In this document: positions 17,681-29,288 of the stretch, piece by piece | Layout: every line of letters starts with the position of its first letter | Position numbering within the stretch: position 1 is the stretch's first letter | DNA from: an uncultured Arenicella sp. | GTDB taxonomy: Bacteria > Pseudomonadota > Gammaproteobacteria > Arenicellales > Arenicellaceae | NCBI GenBank assembly: GCA_937974565.1 | Contig: CALJWL010000018.1 | Location: forward strand, 62,001 to 126,000 | Direction: 5' to 3' | DNA: 64,000 bases | The notes under the pieces: generated by a model | Told to the model about the DNA's origin: nothing | Databases searched by the model: none | What the model saw: the letters and a program-made list of their open reading frames with translations, nothing else | Program-made: the position numbers and the translations under genes

Positions 17681-20065
17681 ATGCCTTCACTCACCAAACT
17701 AATACAATCTTGCGTGATCGCCGCTTTGGCTTGCTTATTGACATCCGCCTGTGGTGTTGACAGCCAAAGCCTAGAGAGCATTTTTCAAAGCAAGAAAGAC
17801 AGTTACCCGCTTACCACCAAACACCTGAACGATCAGGGCGAACCATTGTTTGTGAATCGATTAATCAAACAAGATTCGCTTTATTTACTACAGCATGCAA
17901 ATAACCCAGTTCAGTGGTGGGGTTGGGGCGATGCCGCGTTCGCAAAGGCAAAAGAGTTGAATAAGCCTATTTTTCTTTCGATTGGCTACTCTACCTGCCA
18001 TTGGTGCCATGTCATGGCCAGAGAAAGCTTTGAAAGCATTGAGGTCGCCAACTACCTCAACGAACATTTCATCCCCATCAAGGTTGATCGCGAAGAACAC
18101 CCAAGTGTGGACGAATTGTATTTAACGTCTGTGCAAATGCTAAGCGGCAAAGCGGGGTGGCCACTCACGGCGGTGCTTACCCCCGATGGCCAAGCGTTTT
18201 TTGGTGGTACCTATTTTCAACCTCGCGAGTTGTTAAACCTGCTGAACAGAATCAGCGATACGTGGGTGCAGCGTCGAGAGGCGGTACTTGAACAAGCCAA
18301 TCGGCTGACAACATCGCTGGAGGCGATTAATAAATCATCTGGCGACGCTAAGGCCATTACCAGCGTGGTGATAGCCGAGGCGGCGCGGCGCGTTAACAAC
18401 GAGCTGACGAACTCGACCAATACCAGCAGTAACAACCGGAAAAACCGTGTTCGCGACTCGAAAGCAGGTTTTCCGCGTGAACCCGAAATGCTGTTTTTAC
18501 TCGATCAAGCTCGCCGCGACTTATCCTCATCGACCATTAAAACGGTCAGTGAGCGCCTATTAAAATTGGCGGCCGCTGGCATTCATGACCAGGTTGATGG
18601 TGGGTTTCACCGCTACACCGTTGACTCGGGGTGGGTTGTACCGCATTTTGAAAAAATGCTCTACAACCAAGCACAAATGGGTCAAGCCTATTTTCAAGCT
18701 TATCAACTCGACGGCAACCCAGCTCTAAAAGAGGTGGGGCAAAAAACCTTTGATTTTCTTCTTCGCACCATGCAGTCGCCCGACGGCGGCTTTTACTCGG
18801 CCATGGATGCCGAAAGCGAACAAGCCAATGGCGATAAAAGCGAAGGAGCCTACTACATCTGGGCTCACCAAGAACTTGAATCATTGCTGAGTTCTGAACA
18901 ATTACAGTTAGCTGAGCAACTATTGGGCGTAAGCTTGATCGGCAATTTCAATGGCCATAATGTTTTACAAAACCAGCTCTACGACACCAGCAGTTCGGAA
19001 CAGCAATCAGAACAGAGCAAACAAGTCGCGCTGATTCTCAAAAAGCTCTCGGCCACAAGAGCGCAACGCAAGCAGCCCCACATTGATACCAAAATCATCA
19101 CATCTTGGAACGCAATGGTCATCAGCGCACTACTGGTTGGCCACCAAATAGTAGGGGACGAGCGCTACCGCACGTCAGCGTTAAAGGCTGCCGAACGAAT
19201 TTGGCTCGAATCGTACAACAGTAAACAAGGCTTGGCGCGGACTATCCCCAGCGCCAAACTACGTGTGGCGGGTGCACTGGAAGATTACGCATACCTTACA
19301 AACGCCATGATTGATGCCTACGACGCTACTGCCAATAAAAAGTGGCTTAACCGCGCGACTGAAATATCAACGCAGATGATTGAGCGCTTTCACGATGCCC
19401 AAACCGGTGGTTTCAACATTGCGGACGCTAGCCAGACCAATGCACCAACAATGAGGCTGGTTACCGCGCGTGACGACGCCACCTACTCGGGCAACTCAGT
19501 GTCGGCGAGAGCATTAGCTCGGTTGCTGGCCCGCACTGGCACCTTAGACTTCAAACACAAAGCCAATGCGACCATCGCCGCATTTTCCAAACAACTGCTG
19601 GCCAACCCCGAAACGCTGAGCGGCATGTTACTGGCCGCCAACACACTTAATAATGGCGACTTAAGTGCCAAGCAGTACGCTGCCAAAGGCAAAATATCCA
19701 TCCAAACCATGCACCTCGAAGCCGACACATTTGCCGTTGACCTGACTATTGCTGACGGTTGGCACGTGAACGCCGCCAAAGTCCTGAGCGACTATTTGAT
19801 TCCCACCACACTGACGGCCGCCACGTTAGAAAATACGGATTCGTGTTCAATAAGCTCAACCAACTACCCAAATGGCCAACGCGTGTCGCTGGGCTTTCAA
19901 GAAGACGAACTGTTGGTTTATGAAAAGACCACACGCTTAAAGGCCACAACTACCAGCGATCAAAGCAGCAAAGATTGCAAAATGGCCGCCGCGGAGTTAA
20001 GAATTCAGGCCTGCTCTGACGAAATTTGTCTAGCGCCGGAAGTAATCAATATACGCGCCTTTTAA
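17681..20065 (+). CDS. DUF255 thioredoxin-fold / six-hairpin protein (YyaL/SPATA20 family), lipoprotein form
   Basis: I place the start at the ATG at 17681 because it gives a clear lipoprotein signal ending LLTSAC; the frame is open 33 codons further upstream. The mature ~775-residue protein has the family core: [19 protein letters not shown], then a thioredoxin-like [16 protein letters not shown] with a CxxC pair, then [14 protein letters not shown] long alpha/alpha six-hairpin region follows ([22 protein letters not shown] and [13 protein letters not shown]). The last ~110 residues resemble a DsbD alpha-like beta domain ([17 protein letters not shown]). The biochemical role is unsettled. 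Anchoring in a bacterial envelope is less usual, since most relatives are cytosolic. Confidence 0.85.
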   Translation: MPSLTKLIQSCVIAALACLLTSACGVDSQSLESIFQSKKDSYPLTTKHLNDQGEPLFVNRLIKQDSLYLLQHANNPVQWWGWGDAAFAKAKELNKPIFLSIGYSTCHWCHVMARESFESIEVANYLNEHFIPIKVDREEHPSVDELYLTSVQMLSGKAGWPLTAVLTPDGQAFFGGTYFQPRELLNLLNRISDTWVQRREAVLEQANRLTTSLEAINKSSGDAKAITSVVIAEAARRVNNELTNSTNTSSNNRKNRVRDSKAGFPREPEMLFLLDQARRDLSSSTIKTVSERLLKLAAAGIHDQVDGGFHRYTVDSGWVVPHFEKMLYNQAQMGQAYFQAYQLDGNPALKEVGQKTFDFLLRTMQSPDGGFYSAMDAESEQANGDKSEGAYYIWAHQELESLLSSEQLQLAEQLLGVSLIGNFNGHNVLQNQLYDTSSSEQQSEQSKQVALILKKLSATRAQRKQPHIDTKIITSWNAMVISALLVGHQIVGDERYRTSALKAAERIWLESYNSKQGLARTIPSAKLRVAGALEDYAYLTNAMIDAYDATANKKWLNRATEISTQMIERFHDAQTGGFNIADASQTNAPTMRLVTARDDATYSGNSVSARALARLLARTGTLDFKHKANATIAAFSKQLLANPETLSGMLLAANTLNNGDLSAKQYAAKGKISIQTMHLEADTFAVDLTIADGWHVNAAKVLSDYLIPTTLTAATLENTDSCSISSTNYPNGQRVSLGFQEDELLVYEKTTRLKATTTSDQSSKDCKMAAAELRIQACSDEICLAPEVINIRAF

Positions 20066-20521
20066 TGCTGCCTTAGGTTTCTTAAGGGTCAAAGCGTTAG
20101 GCCATAACTAAATACACAGTAAGCCCACTAAAAATACTAAAACAAGCATGAGAATGCGGTAAAAGGCTTATTTAGACTGCTTAGCTATTTTCCTTTGTCA
20201 CAAACATGGTGTAGAGTTAACATAAGTTAACAAATTGAGTGCATTAGGGTAAACACTCAATTGCAATGACCGAGAGCAACGCGCGACTAGTCCAATTCGC
20301 GTATGGTGTTAGGCCAAGCCTCGGAATATGGTGCGCGCAAGGCTATACCATACTTAACTTAATCTGGGTTAACGGTTTGATACTTTGGCTTGCCACTATA
20401 GTCACGACTTAAGCAGCACGATTGCGCTGCGCGACTGTGGCTGCTGCAACGTTAAATGTGTTGAACAAGAGCCCAGCACGTCGCCCAAAAAACAAGCTCC
20501 AACTAATCAGCGATACAAAAA
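20066..20521. other. Intergenic region with several inverted repeats
   Basis: This 456-bp region has no credible reading frame. It contains a perfect 9-bp inverted repeat (20233-20241 with 20254-20262) just after a GTTAAC...GTTAAC pair, and a GCAGC/GCTGC-rich segment around 20413-20455 that could fold in the leader of the next gene. No consensus promoter is convincing. It probably carries the promoter and a structured 5' leader for the giant repeat protein. Confidence 0.4.
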
Positions 20522-23500
20522 ATGAATAAAAACCAATCAGCCACCATACTCTTCGCCACTCATTTTTCATGGGCTAGATCGTTTTCAAAGGCCGTTGTAA
20601 AAATATCGCTGCTGTTAGTATCGCTGTTGGCGGCCGAATCCGCGTTCGCTCAAGCCAATTTTTCCAAAAGCCTATCACCCAACGTAATCGGCCCAGGCAG
20701 TGTCACCACACTGACTTACACCATAGACAACGGTTCAGTGTCACCAATTACTGGGTTGTCATTCACCAATACATTACCGAGTTTACCTGGCCCCATGCAA
20801 ATCGCATCGCCAGCAAATATAGAAACCAACTGCGACGCCGGTGCCAGCGGCACAATCACGGCCGCCGCCGGTAGCAACACCATTAGTTTAAGCGACTATC
20901 GGATTGGGGCGTCTCAGTCCTGCACCATTTCGGTAGACGTAACGGCCAATACACCTGGCAACCACACAGTGCCCATGACAACTCTAATGTCTAGCGCAGG
21001 CTCTAGCGACAGCAGCCCAATAGACTTGGAGGTCAATACGGTCATACCAGGGTTTTCCAAACGCTTTTCACCTTCGTCGATCCTTTTTGGTGGTCGCAGC
21101 ACGCTAACGTTCACCATTGATAACTCGCTTAGTACCGCCCAAGTTACTGGCATCGATTTTACCGACAACTTTCCTCTCGGCATGGAGGTTGCCAACCCAT
21201 CGAATGCGTCAACCAACTGTCAGAATTCGGATCCAATGTTACAGGCCACATTAACGGCCGTTCCAGGCTCCAATACGGTGGTATTAGATGCCAACGGTGC
21301 ATTTGGCCTTGAAGTATTAGCCGCAGGCGCGACTTGCACAGTGCAAGTCGACGTAACAAGCACAGGTATTGGGCAACTCACTAATGTTACGGGCAACTTA
21401 CAGGCCCAGTTCACAACGTCGCCATTTTTTACAAGCTCTGGCGGGCGAGCCAGTGCCGCACTTACTATTACGCGTGACGATCTTGCCTTACAGCAATCTT
21501 TTGTAAACGATCCAGTGGTGCCCGGTGGCGTCGCTGAGCTTGAGTTTACCTTAAGCAATTTTAGCCGTAACGACGAAGCGACTGCGGTGGCGTTTAGCAA
21601 TGATCTAACATCGATTACCCCCTCGCTGAGCGGCCTAACTTTTAGCTCATTAATGTCGAACAACTGCGGTGGCAGTGTCACTGGTGTGGGCACAACGAAT
21701 ATTGGACTCAGCGGCGGCACAATCGCCGCTCAGGGTTCTTGCTCAATTCGTGTTGGTTTGAGTGTGCCTGCTGGCGCAACACCGGGTATTTTTTCCAACA
21801 CGACTAGCACCATCGCCGCAAATGTGGGGGGCTTGCCAGTGGTGGGTGGAGCCGCGTCAGACACTCTGAATATCGAACCGGTTCCCATGATAACGGTTGA
21901 ATTCTTAGAAGCCGAAACCTTAGCGCCAAACCCCGTAGTTAATGCCGGAAGCGATCTCGTAATACGCTATACCGTGAGTAATACCAGCTCAACATCGGGC
22001 GCCACAGATGTTGGATTCTCAGATCAAGTAACCGACTCATCGAATGGGCTGGGTTTTCTGCCAGACCCCGCAACAATCGCCCTACCACCCACACCCAACC
22101 CTCCTTGTGGGGCGGGTTCTTCATTGAACCTCATTGGAGGGGGGTTTACACCCCAAGCGCTTCAACTGTCGGGCGGTAGTTTAGCGGCAGCGGGCACGCC
22201 TGGGGACAGTTGCACATTTGATGTCACGGTGACTATTCCCGCCGATGTAGGGGCTGGTGTTTTCAACACGACGACAGGGCCAATAATGGCGACCATTGAC
22301 GGAGTAACCCGATCCGGCGCCCCTGCCAGTGATACTTTCACTGTGGTCTCTGCCCCCGTTTTGGCTAAGATATTCACCAACAGCCCCACCGCTCCAGGCA
22401 CCACCGCTAACCTTGAATTCACATTAAACTATTCCGGCAGCGCCACGGCCGATGCCACGGCCATCACTTTTACTGATGACCTTGCCACCGTTTTAGCTGG
22501 AGCAACCGCCACCGGTTTGCCACTCGCCGGCGCCTGTGACCCTGATGGTGAAGGCCCGGCTGCGGGAACCGGCACACTCAGCGCGAGTGCGGGCGACACA
22601 TTGCTCACATTCTCTGGCGCCACGCTCGCCGCTGGCGAAAGTTGCACGTTCAGCGTGCCTGTGACTGTGCCGTCTAACACAGCACCCGACACTTACACCA
22701 GCACAACCAGTAATGTTGCTGCAACCAATGGCGCGCTCACGGTAACATCACCTGCGGCTTCGGCCGACTTAGTGGTGACCGGGCTATCGTTCACCAAAGA
22801 ATTCTTAACCAACCCGGTGATACCCGGCGAGATGACGATATTAAGGTATACGATGGACAATATCAGCCCGACTGATGATGCCGTTATCACGTCTTTTACT
22901 GACAACTTAAATGGTGCCCTTGCAGGTTTAAGCGCTATTACTAGTGGCTTAACCGTAAGCAATACCTGCGGTGGCGCCCTATCTGGCACAACTAATTTAG
23001 TCTACGTTGGCGGCGATGTTTTAAGTGGCGAGTCGTGTACCATTGAGGTCGAGTTAAACGTACCACTTAATGCTTCCGACGGCTTATTTGGGAGCATCAG
23101 CAGCAATTTATCCGCGAATCAAGGCGGCGCTATTGCGGTGAACCCCGCAATCGATTCACTGATGGTGAATTCACAGCTCATTTCCATCACTAAAGAATTC
23201 ACCAATGACCCTGTTGTTGCCGGCGGCACCGCGACAACGCGTTACACCATCAGCAACCTTGACCCGACACGCAGTGCAACCGATATTGAATTTACCGATA
23301 ATATTGACTCTGTTATATCAGGCTTACAGGTCACCAGCGTAGAGATGCCATCAAGCTGCGAAAACAATGGTGCGATTATCACGGGTTTAAATTCTGCTAC
23401 TTTTAACGTATCTAACCTGACCTTGGGGCCTGGCATCACATGCACAATCATTGCCAATGTGGACATTCCAGTTGCGACACCCGCGGATACCTATGCAAGT

Positions 23501-25552
23501 CAAACCAGCGTAATCAGTGGCCTTATAAGCGGTCTGGATGTAGGTGGCCTAGCCGCAAGCGATGATCTCACAGTGGTGGCCTTTGATATCGACTTTGCTA
23601 AAGCGTTCGGCACCGGCGTTGTTCGTCCGGGCGACTCAACCACACTGGAATTCACTATCAGCAATAATGGCACAGAGCCATTAACACGCTTCTCTTTCAC
23701 TGATGACTTCGAAGCCGTGATACCCGACTTAGTGGTCACAGGCTCACCAAGAGCGGATGTGTGTGGCTCGGGCTCATCTCTCATAGGCAGCTCAACGATT
23801 ACCTTAGTTAATGGCTCGCTGCCGGTCGGCACCAGCTGTACGTTTAGCGTTGATTTGAGCGTTCCAGACACCGCAGTCGCCGGTAATTTCACTAGCACAA
23901 CCAGTGACATAAACGAAAACGGGCTTGTCGCCGCGGCACCAGCCAGCGCCGACCTAACGATCTCACCGCCGTTACCTATCTTTAGTAAAGCATTTGCTCC
24001 AACACTCATTGGTTCAGACGGCATTTCGGTACTCACATTCACTATCAATAATACCGCCAGCACCGTGGACGCATCCGCACTCAACTTTACCGATAATTTA
24101 CCGCAAGGGGTTGAAATTGCGACACCAAGTAATGCAAGCACAAGCTGCACTGGCGGCAATGTAACAGCTTCAGACGGTGGCACATCAATTAGCTATGCCG
24201 CAGGCTCGGTAACCGCCGCGTCTAACTGCACTGTTTCAGTGAATGTCACTTCACCGATAACCGGTGAATTTACCAATACAACAGAAGACCTCACCTCATC
24301 GGCCGGAAACAGCGGCACCGCCAGCGCTAATCTTACTGTGTTGGGTGCCACCGTCAGTAAACAGTTTGACGATGCTTCACCAATTCGCGCAGGAGGCTCC
24401 GTTGATTTAACCTTCACTATTACCAACGACAGCTCAACACTGGATTTACCCAACTTAAACCTCAGCGATAATATTAACGCCGTTGTATCGGGGCTCAGCC
24501 CAACCAACTTACCACTAAACGATGTCTGTGGAACTGGCTCGTCATTCACTGTTGGGTTTGCCCCACCATTGCCACCAAGCTCCAATCAAAGTTTAAATGA
24601 TTTGCCTAGGGCGAATGGGAGAACAGCCTCCAACCAGCTCTTTCTGACGAACGGCAGCTTATTAGCCGGTGAGGCATGTACTTTCACAGTGAATTTATCC
24701 GTGCCTGACACCGCATTGCCCGGCGACTTCATCAATACAACCAGTTCACTGCAATCTGGGCTGGTTAGTGTGGCACCACCGGCGACTGATACGCTGACCA
24801 TCACACCAATGGCACCCATATTCAGTAAAGCCTTCACACCAAATGAAGTCCAAACTGATGAAATATCACGACTGACATTCACCATAAATAACTCGGTCAG
24901 CCCAGTGGATGCGAGCGACCTTGCTTTCATTGACACCTTCCCGATGGGGCTACTACTAGCCTCGCCATCAAACCCAGTCAACACATGCGGCGGCCTGTTA
25001 ACGGCAATTAATGGCACCGATACGATTACCCTGACGGGCGGCACCGTGACTGCAAGCACAACATGTTCGATCAGCGTAGACACCGTTGCTGCATTTGGCG
25101 GCACCTACGTGAACCTTACTGGCGACTTAACTTCAAGCTCAGGCAACAGTGGCACAGCCACAGCCACCTTAATTGTCGATGACGACGCCGATAACGATGG
25201 CGTTATTAACCGTACAGACAATTGCCCTAACGATGCCAATGCCGATCAGGCTGACCTTGATCAAGACGGTCAAGGTAATGCGTGTGACTTTGATGACGAC
25301 GGAGATGGTCTGCCCGACGAGTACGAAATAGCGAACGGCCTAGACCCACTTAATTCGTTCGATCAACAAGCAGACCCTGATGGCGATGGTTTTACTAATT
25401 TGGAAGAGTTTAATTTCGGTACAAACCCGAATGTTGCCGACGCCGACGAAAACGGTAACGGTGTTCCAGATTCGGTCGACCTAAGACGGATGAGAACCAT
25501 TGTGCCCAACATACTATTTCCATTGCTGCTTGATGGGCCTTCAATTACTTGA
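20522..25552 (+). CDS. Giant exported DUF11-like repeat protein with thrombospondin type 3 repeats
   Basis: The 1676-residue protein has a long signal peptide with cleavage expected after SAFA near residue 42. Eleven repeats of about 130-150 residues follow. Each opens with a variant of FSKxFxPxxxxxGxxxxLTFTIxN and contains a T(D)NLP-type segment and CxF/CTxxVxVxVP; examples are [28 protein letters not shown] and [14 protein letters not shown]. These are DUF11-like Ig-fold units with paired Cys. The C-terminus has acidic Ca-binding thrombospondin type 3 repeats ([20 protein letters not shown] and later). It ends without a recognisable anchor (no LPxTG, PEP-CTERM, beta-barrel or IPTLSEW motif), so the export route is unclear. 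A Tat-signal gene follows 63 bp later. Confidence 0.8.
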   Translation: MNKNQSATILFATHFSWARSFSKAVVKISLLLVSLLAAESAFAQANFSKSLSPNVIGPGSVTTLTYTIDNGSVSPITGLSFTNTLPSLPGPMQIASPANIETNCDAGASGTITAAAGSNTISLSDYRIGASQSCTISVDVTANTPGNHTVPMTTLMSSAGSSDSSPIDLEVNTVIPGFSKRFSPSSILFGGRSTLTFTIDNSLSTAQVTGIDFTDNFPLGMEVANPSNASTNCQNSDPMLQATLTAVPGSNTVVLDANGAFGLEVLAAGATCTVQVDVTSTGIGQLTNVTGNLQAQFTTSPFFTSSGGRASAALTITRDDLALQQSFVNDPVVPGGVAELEFTLSNFSRNDEATAVAFSNDLTSITPSLSGLTFSSLMSNNCGGSVTGVGTTNIGLSGGTIAAQGSCSIRVGLSVPAGATPGIFSNTTSTIAANVGGLPVVGGAASDTLNIEPVPMITVEFLEAETLAPNPVVNAGSDLVIRYTVSNTSSTSGATDVGFSDQVTDSSNGLGFLPDPATIALPPTPNPPCGAGSSLNLIGGGFTPQALQLSGGSLAAAGTPGDSCTFDVTVTIPADVGAGVFNTTTGPIMATIDGVTRSGAPASDTFTVVSAPVLAKIFTNSPTAPGTTANLEFTLNYSGSATADATAITFTDDLATVLAGATATGLPLAGACDPDGEGPAAGTGTLSASAGDTLLTFSGATLAAGESCTFSVPVTVPSNTAPDTYTSTTSNVAATNGALTVTSPAASADLVVTGLSFTKEFLTNPVIPGEMTILRYTMDNISPTDDAVITSFTDNLNGALAGLSAITSGLTVSNTCGGALSGTTNLVYVGGDVLSGESCTIEVELNVPLNASDGLFGSISSNLSANQGGAIAVNPAIDSLMVNSQLISITKEFTNDPVVAGGTATTRYTISNLDPTRSATDIEFTDNIDSVISGLQVTSVEMPSSCENNGAIITGLNSATFNVSNLTLGPGITCTIIANVDIPVATPADTYASQTSVISGLISGLDVGGLAASDDLTVVAFDIDFAKAFGTGVVRPGDSTTLEFTISNNGTEPLTRFSFTDDFEAVIPDLVVTGSPRADVCGSGSSLIGSSTITLVNGSLPVGTSCTFSVDLSVPDTAVAGNFTSTTSDINENGLVAAAPASADLTISPPLPIFSKAFAPTLIGSDGISVLTFTINNTASTVDASALNFTDNLPQGVEIATPSNASTSCTGGNVTASDGGTSISYAAGSVTAASNCTVSVNVTSPITGEFTNTTEDLTSSAGNSGTASANLTVLGATVSKQFDDASPIRAGGSVDLTFTITNDSSTLDLPNLNLSDNINAVVSGLSPTNLPLNDVCGTGSSFTVGFAPPLPPSSNQSLNDLPRANGRTASNQLFLTNGSLLAGEACTFTVNLSVPDTALPGDFINTTSSLQSGLVSVAPPATDTLTITPMAPIFSKAFTPNEVQTDEISRLTFTINNSVSPVDASDLAFIDTFPMGLLLASPSNPVNTCGGLLTAINGTDTITLTGGTVTASTTCSISVDTVAAFGGTYVNLTGDLTSSSGNSGTATATLIVDDDADNDGVINRTDNCPNDANADQADLDQDGQGNACDFDDDGDGLPDEYEIANGLDPLNSFDQQADPDGDGFTNLEEFNFGTNPNVADADENGNGVPDSVDLRRMRTIVPNILFPLLLDGPSIT

Positions 25553-25615
25553 TGACAAAAACACACAATCATGGAATCTTTTAAAAAGACAATTCTTAAT
25601 AACCAAGGCGCTCCT

Positions 25616-25945
25616 ATGAACCAAGAGAATCAAAAACACACAAGCCGACGAAAGCTATTAGCCGCGTTTGGAGTTGGAACAGTTGCCACGTTAACACTGC
25701 CATCGAAGTGGAAAAAACCGTTGGTGAATGCCGTTGTGCTACCAGCACACGCTCAAACCAGCAACATGTGCATGACAGACGCAACCATTGGAGGCCCCTT
25801 AGCTGGAAACCCGTCAGGCTCAGCCTCCTGCCAAATCGCATGCGAAGTCGAAGCCGAAGCACAAAACGCACAACTGTGTAATGTGACCGAGAGCGTCGAC
25901 GCCATGGGGGCAACCCAATGTAGCTGTGATCTGGATTTGCCATAA
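25616..25945 (+). CDS. Small Tat-signal exported Cys-containing protein
   Basis: I chose the ATG at 25616, with AAGGCG just upstream; a start 15 codons earlier is possible. The 109-residue product has a twin-arginine signal: SRRKLLAAFGVGTVATLTL, then a basic segment KWKKP and AHA as cleavage site. The mature part is only about 60 residues and holds six Cys (CMTD, ASCQIAC, QLC and CSCDL), likely as disulfides or a metal site. I do not know the family by function. It directly follows the giant repeat protein and is probably co-transcribed with it. Tat export suggests it folds, or binds a cofactor, before crossing the membrane. Confidence 0.65.
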   Translation: MNQENQKHTSRRKLLAAFGVGTVATLTLPSKWKKPLVNAVVLPAHAQTSNMCMTDATIGGPLAGNPSGSASCQIACEVEAEAQNAQLCNVTESVDAMGATQCSCDLDLP

Positions 25946-26418
25946 GCAGCTCACGAAATAGAGCGTCAACGAAAAAGGCTGCACAAGAGTTACACAGACA
26001 CACTTCTGTTTCGTTAACTGAAAAAGAAAACGCCTGATTTCTCATACCATTTGATTAAATACCTTCACCACAAGTCATTACATCAAATGCATAAGCTTGA
26101 ACTCGATCTGGCGCTACAAAAACTGAGGTTAGATGAAGCCTGACAATTAGGCTTTACTTTTCAAAAAGGCAGAATCATACTCATAATGATCGTTCCGGAC
26201 TTTCAACAATACGGTGATTTTTTATCAAGAAGAAAGCACCAAAGGTGCCAGCACCTATGCAAATGCTCAAACACAACATTCTACAAAAGAGTCATTTTGT
26301 AGAGAGATTGGATAATGTCTAAAAATCTCATACAGCCACTTAAAAGACAGCGTTTATGACAATAAGCAGCTGAGTTTTCCAACCAACTTATTTCAACATG
26401 ACGTTCATGGAGCGACTA
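25946..26418. other. Intergenic region with weak terminator and hairpins
   Basis: No convincing gene is seen in 473 bp. A 6-bp stem (26136-26141 with 26149-26154) followed by TACTTTT may be a weak terminator for the Tat-signal gene. A perfect 8-bp inverted repeat occurs at 26281-26288/26295-26302. An 18-codon frame at 26089 (starting MHKLELDL) is too short to call. The promoter of the beta-helix gene should lie here. Confidence 0.35.
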
Positions 26419-27975
26419 ATGACTAAAATATTTTCAACTTCAATAGCTTTATTTTTTCTATTTCATATCTCCAATTCTCAGGCCGCTGTTGTTGAAATTA
26501 CTGGACTCATCAATCACGATTTACAACCTGGTGTAGTTAATGCTGATATTATTAATGCGGACAAAATATTAGAAGCGATTACCGACAATACGGGTGATGT
26601 CTTAATAAAGTTCCCAGCGGGTACCTACTATGTAGGTAAAACGGTAAGACATTTAGAGCCAGAAACTAGTAATAGAAATATTCATATTGATATCCCTAGT
26701 GGGACTGTGATCAAGGCTAGTGAGAGGTTGGTAGATGGGCCAATTTTTTCAATAACTCATGCTTACTCTAACTCATATTCTAATGGTAGCATTTGTTTTT
26801 CAGGAGCGGGTGACTGCCACTACCAAAATAGTGTGCTGGGAGGAACTATAGATACATCAGAAGCAGGCAATAGCGGAATATTCTCTAATATTGGTGCTTT
26901 TAGAGTAGGTAATTTTGCGTCAAATACTGTCCAAGGACTTAATATCATAGGTTCTTCGGGTACGGATTATTCGAATGAACTGAACCGAGCAGGTGACACT
27001 GCAATTGAGGGTGCCGGCAAATTTATCACTATACGTTTTAATAAGATCTCTGGGTATTTGGATGCAGGGGTATACGTAAGTGGCAAAGAAGTAAATGGCG
27101 TGGAAATTTCGGAAGAAATTAATATTCAAAATAATGAATTTAACAATATTAATTCTGCAGTTGTTATTAAAAGAGGGTTTAAAAAAGCCTTAGTTCGCTG
27201 GAACACATTTCAATATAATACTGCGGACATCGGTGCCTCTACAGTTGGCCCCGAAGGAAACACCCCTTTCAACGCATACCCTGGTAGGGAAATAGTTGCT
27301 TTCGGAAACACCTCTAGAAATGTAAGAGGGTTATTTTTTGTTTCACAATGGGGGAAAGCACATCAGAAAAACGATGGGTCTGGACATTACAGGCCAAGTC
27401 ATTACATTCACCATAACACCATCATTGATGCGTTTAAGAAGGGTGAAAGCTGCAGCCCAGTTCATCCTGGCGCGCTATTCAGACTCTTTAATACTGAATT
27501 AGCGCACATCGCGAACAATACAATTTCAACATGCTCTCAACACTCCAAAGTTTTTGCCGTAATCACCAAGGAAATAGAATACGGAGGCATTCCAAATTCA
27601 GCACACTCGCGTTGTAATTCGATCACGAATAACAACGTCATTAAAGCAGATAATATTATTTACGAGGGGGCGCCACAACCAGTCGGCCAAAGCGGTTACT
27701 CTAGTCATGCAAATTGGTACACAAATAATACCGTTAACACCAATGGTTCCGATGTTTTTATTTCAGGTGGTCAATGGTCAAGCGACAAGGGTACTACGAC
27801 TGTGATTCGAAACGGTATAACTCAATGTGTTAGATCTCAATCAACGGGAGTTATAAATGATGACTGGTGGACTGGTTATGGAACAATGTTAAACGAAGAA
27901 TTTGTAAGTAATGGAGCATGTCCAAAAACAACGCAAATATACCCTTGTGATCATTATAAAATCACTCGTCCATAA
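26419..27975 (+). CDS. Secreted right-handed parallel beta-helix protein
   Basis: The start at 26419 has GGAG 6 bp upstream and gives a clean Sec signal peptide (MTKIFSTSIALFFLFHISNSQA); an upstream ATG in the same frame at 26398 is less likely. The ~518-residue protein is rich in Asn, Gly and short beta segments such as NIQNNEFNNINSAVVIK, VRWNTFQYNTADIG and HIANNTISTCSQ, the pattern of pectate-lyase-like beta-helix coils with Asn ladders. The N-terminal segment VLIKFPAGTYYVGKTVRHL is the usual cap of such folds. Catalytic residues for a lyase or hydrolase cannot be assigned. It is visibly more AT-rich than its neighbours, which points to transfer. It may be a polysaccharide-binding or degrading enzyme. 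Confidence 0.7.
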   Translation: MTKIFSTSIALFFLFHISNSQAAVVEITGLINHDLQPGVVNADIINADKILEAITDNTGDVLIKFPAGTYYVGKTVRHLEPETSNRNIHIDIPSGTVIKASERLVDGPIFSITHAYSNSYSNGSICFSGAGDCHYQNSVLGGTIDTSEAGNSGIFSNIGAFRVGNFASNTVQGLNIIGSSGTDYSNELNRAGDTAIEGAGKFITIRFNKISGYLDAGVYVSGKEVNGVEISEEINIQNNEFNNINSAVVIKRGFKKALVRWNTFQYNTADIGASTVGPEGNTPFNAYPGREIVAFGNTSRNVRGLFFVSQWGKAHQKNDGSGHYRPSHYIHHNTIIDAFKKGESCSPVHPGALFRLFNTELAHIANNTISTCSQHSKVFAVITKEIEYGGIPNSAHSRCNSITNNNVIKADNIIYEGAPQPVGQSGYSSHANWYTNNTVNTNGSDVFISGGQWSSDKGTTTVIRNGITQCVRSQSTGVINDDWWTGYGTMLNEEFVSNGACPKTTQIYPCDHYKITRP

Positions 27976-28088
27976 CAGATAATACAGAAATACGAGGCAG
28001 AGATTATGCTCTTTGCCTCATTAGCTGGATGGAACGCCAATGGTAATTAGCTGACATGACCCTGAATAAATCATCTAAGGTGTAACTG

Positions 28089-28310
28089 CTACATAATACC
28101 GGGCTCTCTCTCAAGCGTTTAAATAGGTATTGAGACATGAGTTCGAGCGTCTTGCTAAAAACCACATTCCAGACGAGCGTTCCGGTCTGATTATCGCAGA
28201 TCAGAGTTTATTAACCTCATTGTCACGCAATTATCAAGCCGACGTAGTTTGCAAGATATCGTTGGAAACCTCTCTGCTCAAACAAATTTTATCCGCTGTA
28301 TGAAAAGTCT
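28089..28310 (+). pseudogene. Remnant of IS4-family (DUF4372) transposase N-terminus
   Basis: The plus strand encodes, in more than one frame, HNTGLSLKRLNRY, then EFERLAKNH, then INLIVTQLSSRRSLQDIVGNLSAQ. These follow in order the start of DUF4372-type IS4 transposases (MHNTxFxQLLKLxxRxEFExLxxxH ... QLSxRxSLRDIxxxLxAQ). Frameshifts separate the pieces, and nothing after ~28310 can be recognised. It is a dead fragment. Confidence 0.55.
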
Positions 28311-28420
28311 TTGGCCAACTTTTTCTCTACCAAAGGCACATCACGTTAGTCTGCCGGCATAAACGGCTCGGCCACAAGCAACCGAGTGGTTTATTCGACT
28401 TTTGCTTAGCCAAAAAATAA

Positions 28421-28445
28421 CCTCAACTCTGATTTAGAATTGAGG
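28421..28445 (-). terminator. Probable terminator of the H1-like gene
   Basis: An inverted repeat (28421-28430 with 28436-28445, one mismatch, 5-nt loop) is followed on the minus strand by TTATTTTTTGG. It lies about 90 bp after the stop of the lysine-rich gene. Confidence 0.55.
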
Positions 28446-28533
28446 CCATCGTGGTCAAGATAAGTGCCGACTCCAGCGGCTTAATGGAACGGCCAGCACT
28501 CAATGGTGAGTTTTTCTGCTTTTTACAAAGCGT

Positions 28534-29058
28534 TTAAAATGGCCTTGGAATACTTAAGCCCGCCTTCTTACTGCGTTTTTTTGCGGCCTTTTTCTTCCCT
28601 ACTTTTTTCGCTACTTTCTTAGCGGCCTTTTTCGTTATTTTCTTTTTAGTCGCCTTCTTAGCCACTTTCTTGCTTGCCTTTTTACTCACCTTCTTAGACG
28701 CCTTCTTTTTTGTGGCGACCTTCTTCGCTGCTTTCTTCTTGGCCACCTTCTTAGTGATTTTCTTAGCTACCTTCTTGGCGATTTTTTTAGCTACCTTTTT
28801 AGTTGCTTTTTTCTTTGAAGCTTTTTTTGCCGTCTTTTTCTTAGTTACCTTAGCCACGGCCTTTTTAGCCGCTTTCTTAGTCGTCTTCTTAGTCGTCTTC
28901 TTAGTAATTTTCTTTGCTGCTTTCTTAGCCACCTTCTTAGTGGTTTTCTTAGCCACTTTTTTAGCTGCTTTTTTCTTAGTCACTTTTTTTCTTTCAGTCT
29001 CAGCCGCTTTGTTTACGGTGACCTTCTTTGCCTTCTTTTTGGATTTAGCAGTAGCCAT
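28534..29058 (-). CDS. Histone H1-like lysine/alanine-rich DNA-binding protein
   Basis: The 174-residue product is almost entirely Lys, Ala, Thr and Val arranged in KKAAKK/KKVAKK units, ending in SIPRPF. This composition matches bacterial histone H1-like proteins (Hc1/AlgP-type tails) that bind DNA non-specifically and compact the nucleoid. The repeat runs through nearly the whole chain, with a short non-repetitive N-terminus (MATAKSKKKAKKVTV). The coding strand is therefore strongly purine-rich and the repeat count may vary between strains. The opposite strand is also open over most of the gene, but only because of the codon bias. The gene has its own probable terminator. Confidence 0.75.
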   Translation of the reverse strand: MATAKSKKKAKKVTVNKAAETERKKVTKKKAAKKVAKKTTKKVAKKAAKKITKKTTKKTTKKAAKKAVAKVTKKKTAKKASKKKATKKVAKKIAKKVAKKITKKVAKKKAAKKVATKKKASKKVSKKASKKVAKKATKKKITKKAAKKVAKKVGKKKAAKKRSKKAGLSIPRPF

Positions 29059-29288
29059 AATTTCCTCGTTGGGTGGTTGTGATCAGCGTTAAATTAGCAC
29101 ATTCAAAGTCGAGTTTCGCATGAGCGGTGGGTGCGGTTAACGCGCATTACAGTTGAAGAATATGTTTGACCTTTGTGAAATGTCAAGTAAACCGCTATTT
29201 CGCCTGTGACTTATGCACTTGCTCGTTAGAATTAATCATAGGCTCCTGTATACTACGCGGCTTCAAAAATCAAAAATTGTGTTGCGAA

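Noticed and set aside
20233-20262. Rho-independent terminator after the DUF255 gene
   Set aside because: The 9-bp inverted repeat has no T-tract on either side, so it is kept only as a hairpin in the intergenic entry.
22000-25100. Tandem DNA repeats or a CRISPR-like array
   Set aside because: The repetition is at protein level with ~140-residue units; DNA units are divergent and there are no short identical repeats with spacers.
21220-25104. Several long minus-strand open frames under the giant repeat protein
   Set aside because: They mirror the repeats of the coding strand, have no ribosome binding sites and give no family-like sequence.
28670-29092. Open frame on the plus strand opposite the H1-like gene
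   Set aside because: It is a product of the strong Lys-codon bias of the H1-like gene; its own translation is a Phe/Leu/Ala repeat with no signal or start context.
29166-29288. Upstream extension of sohB
   Set aside because: The extra 41 residues are Cys-rich and do not resemble the family; the ATG at 29289 gives the normal SohB N-terminus with its membrane helix.
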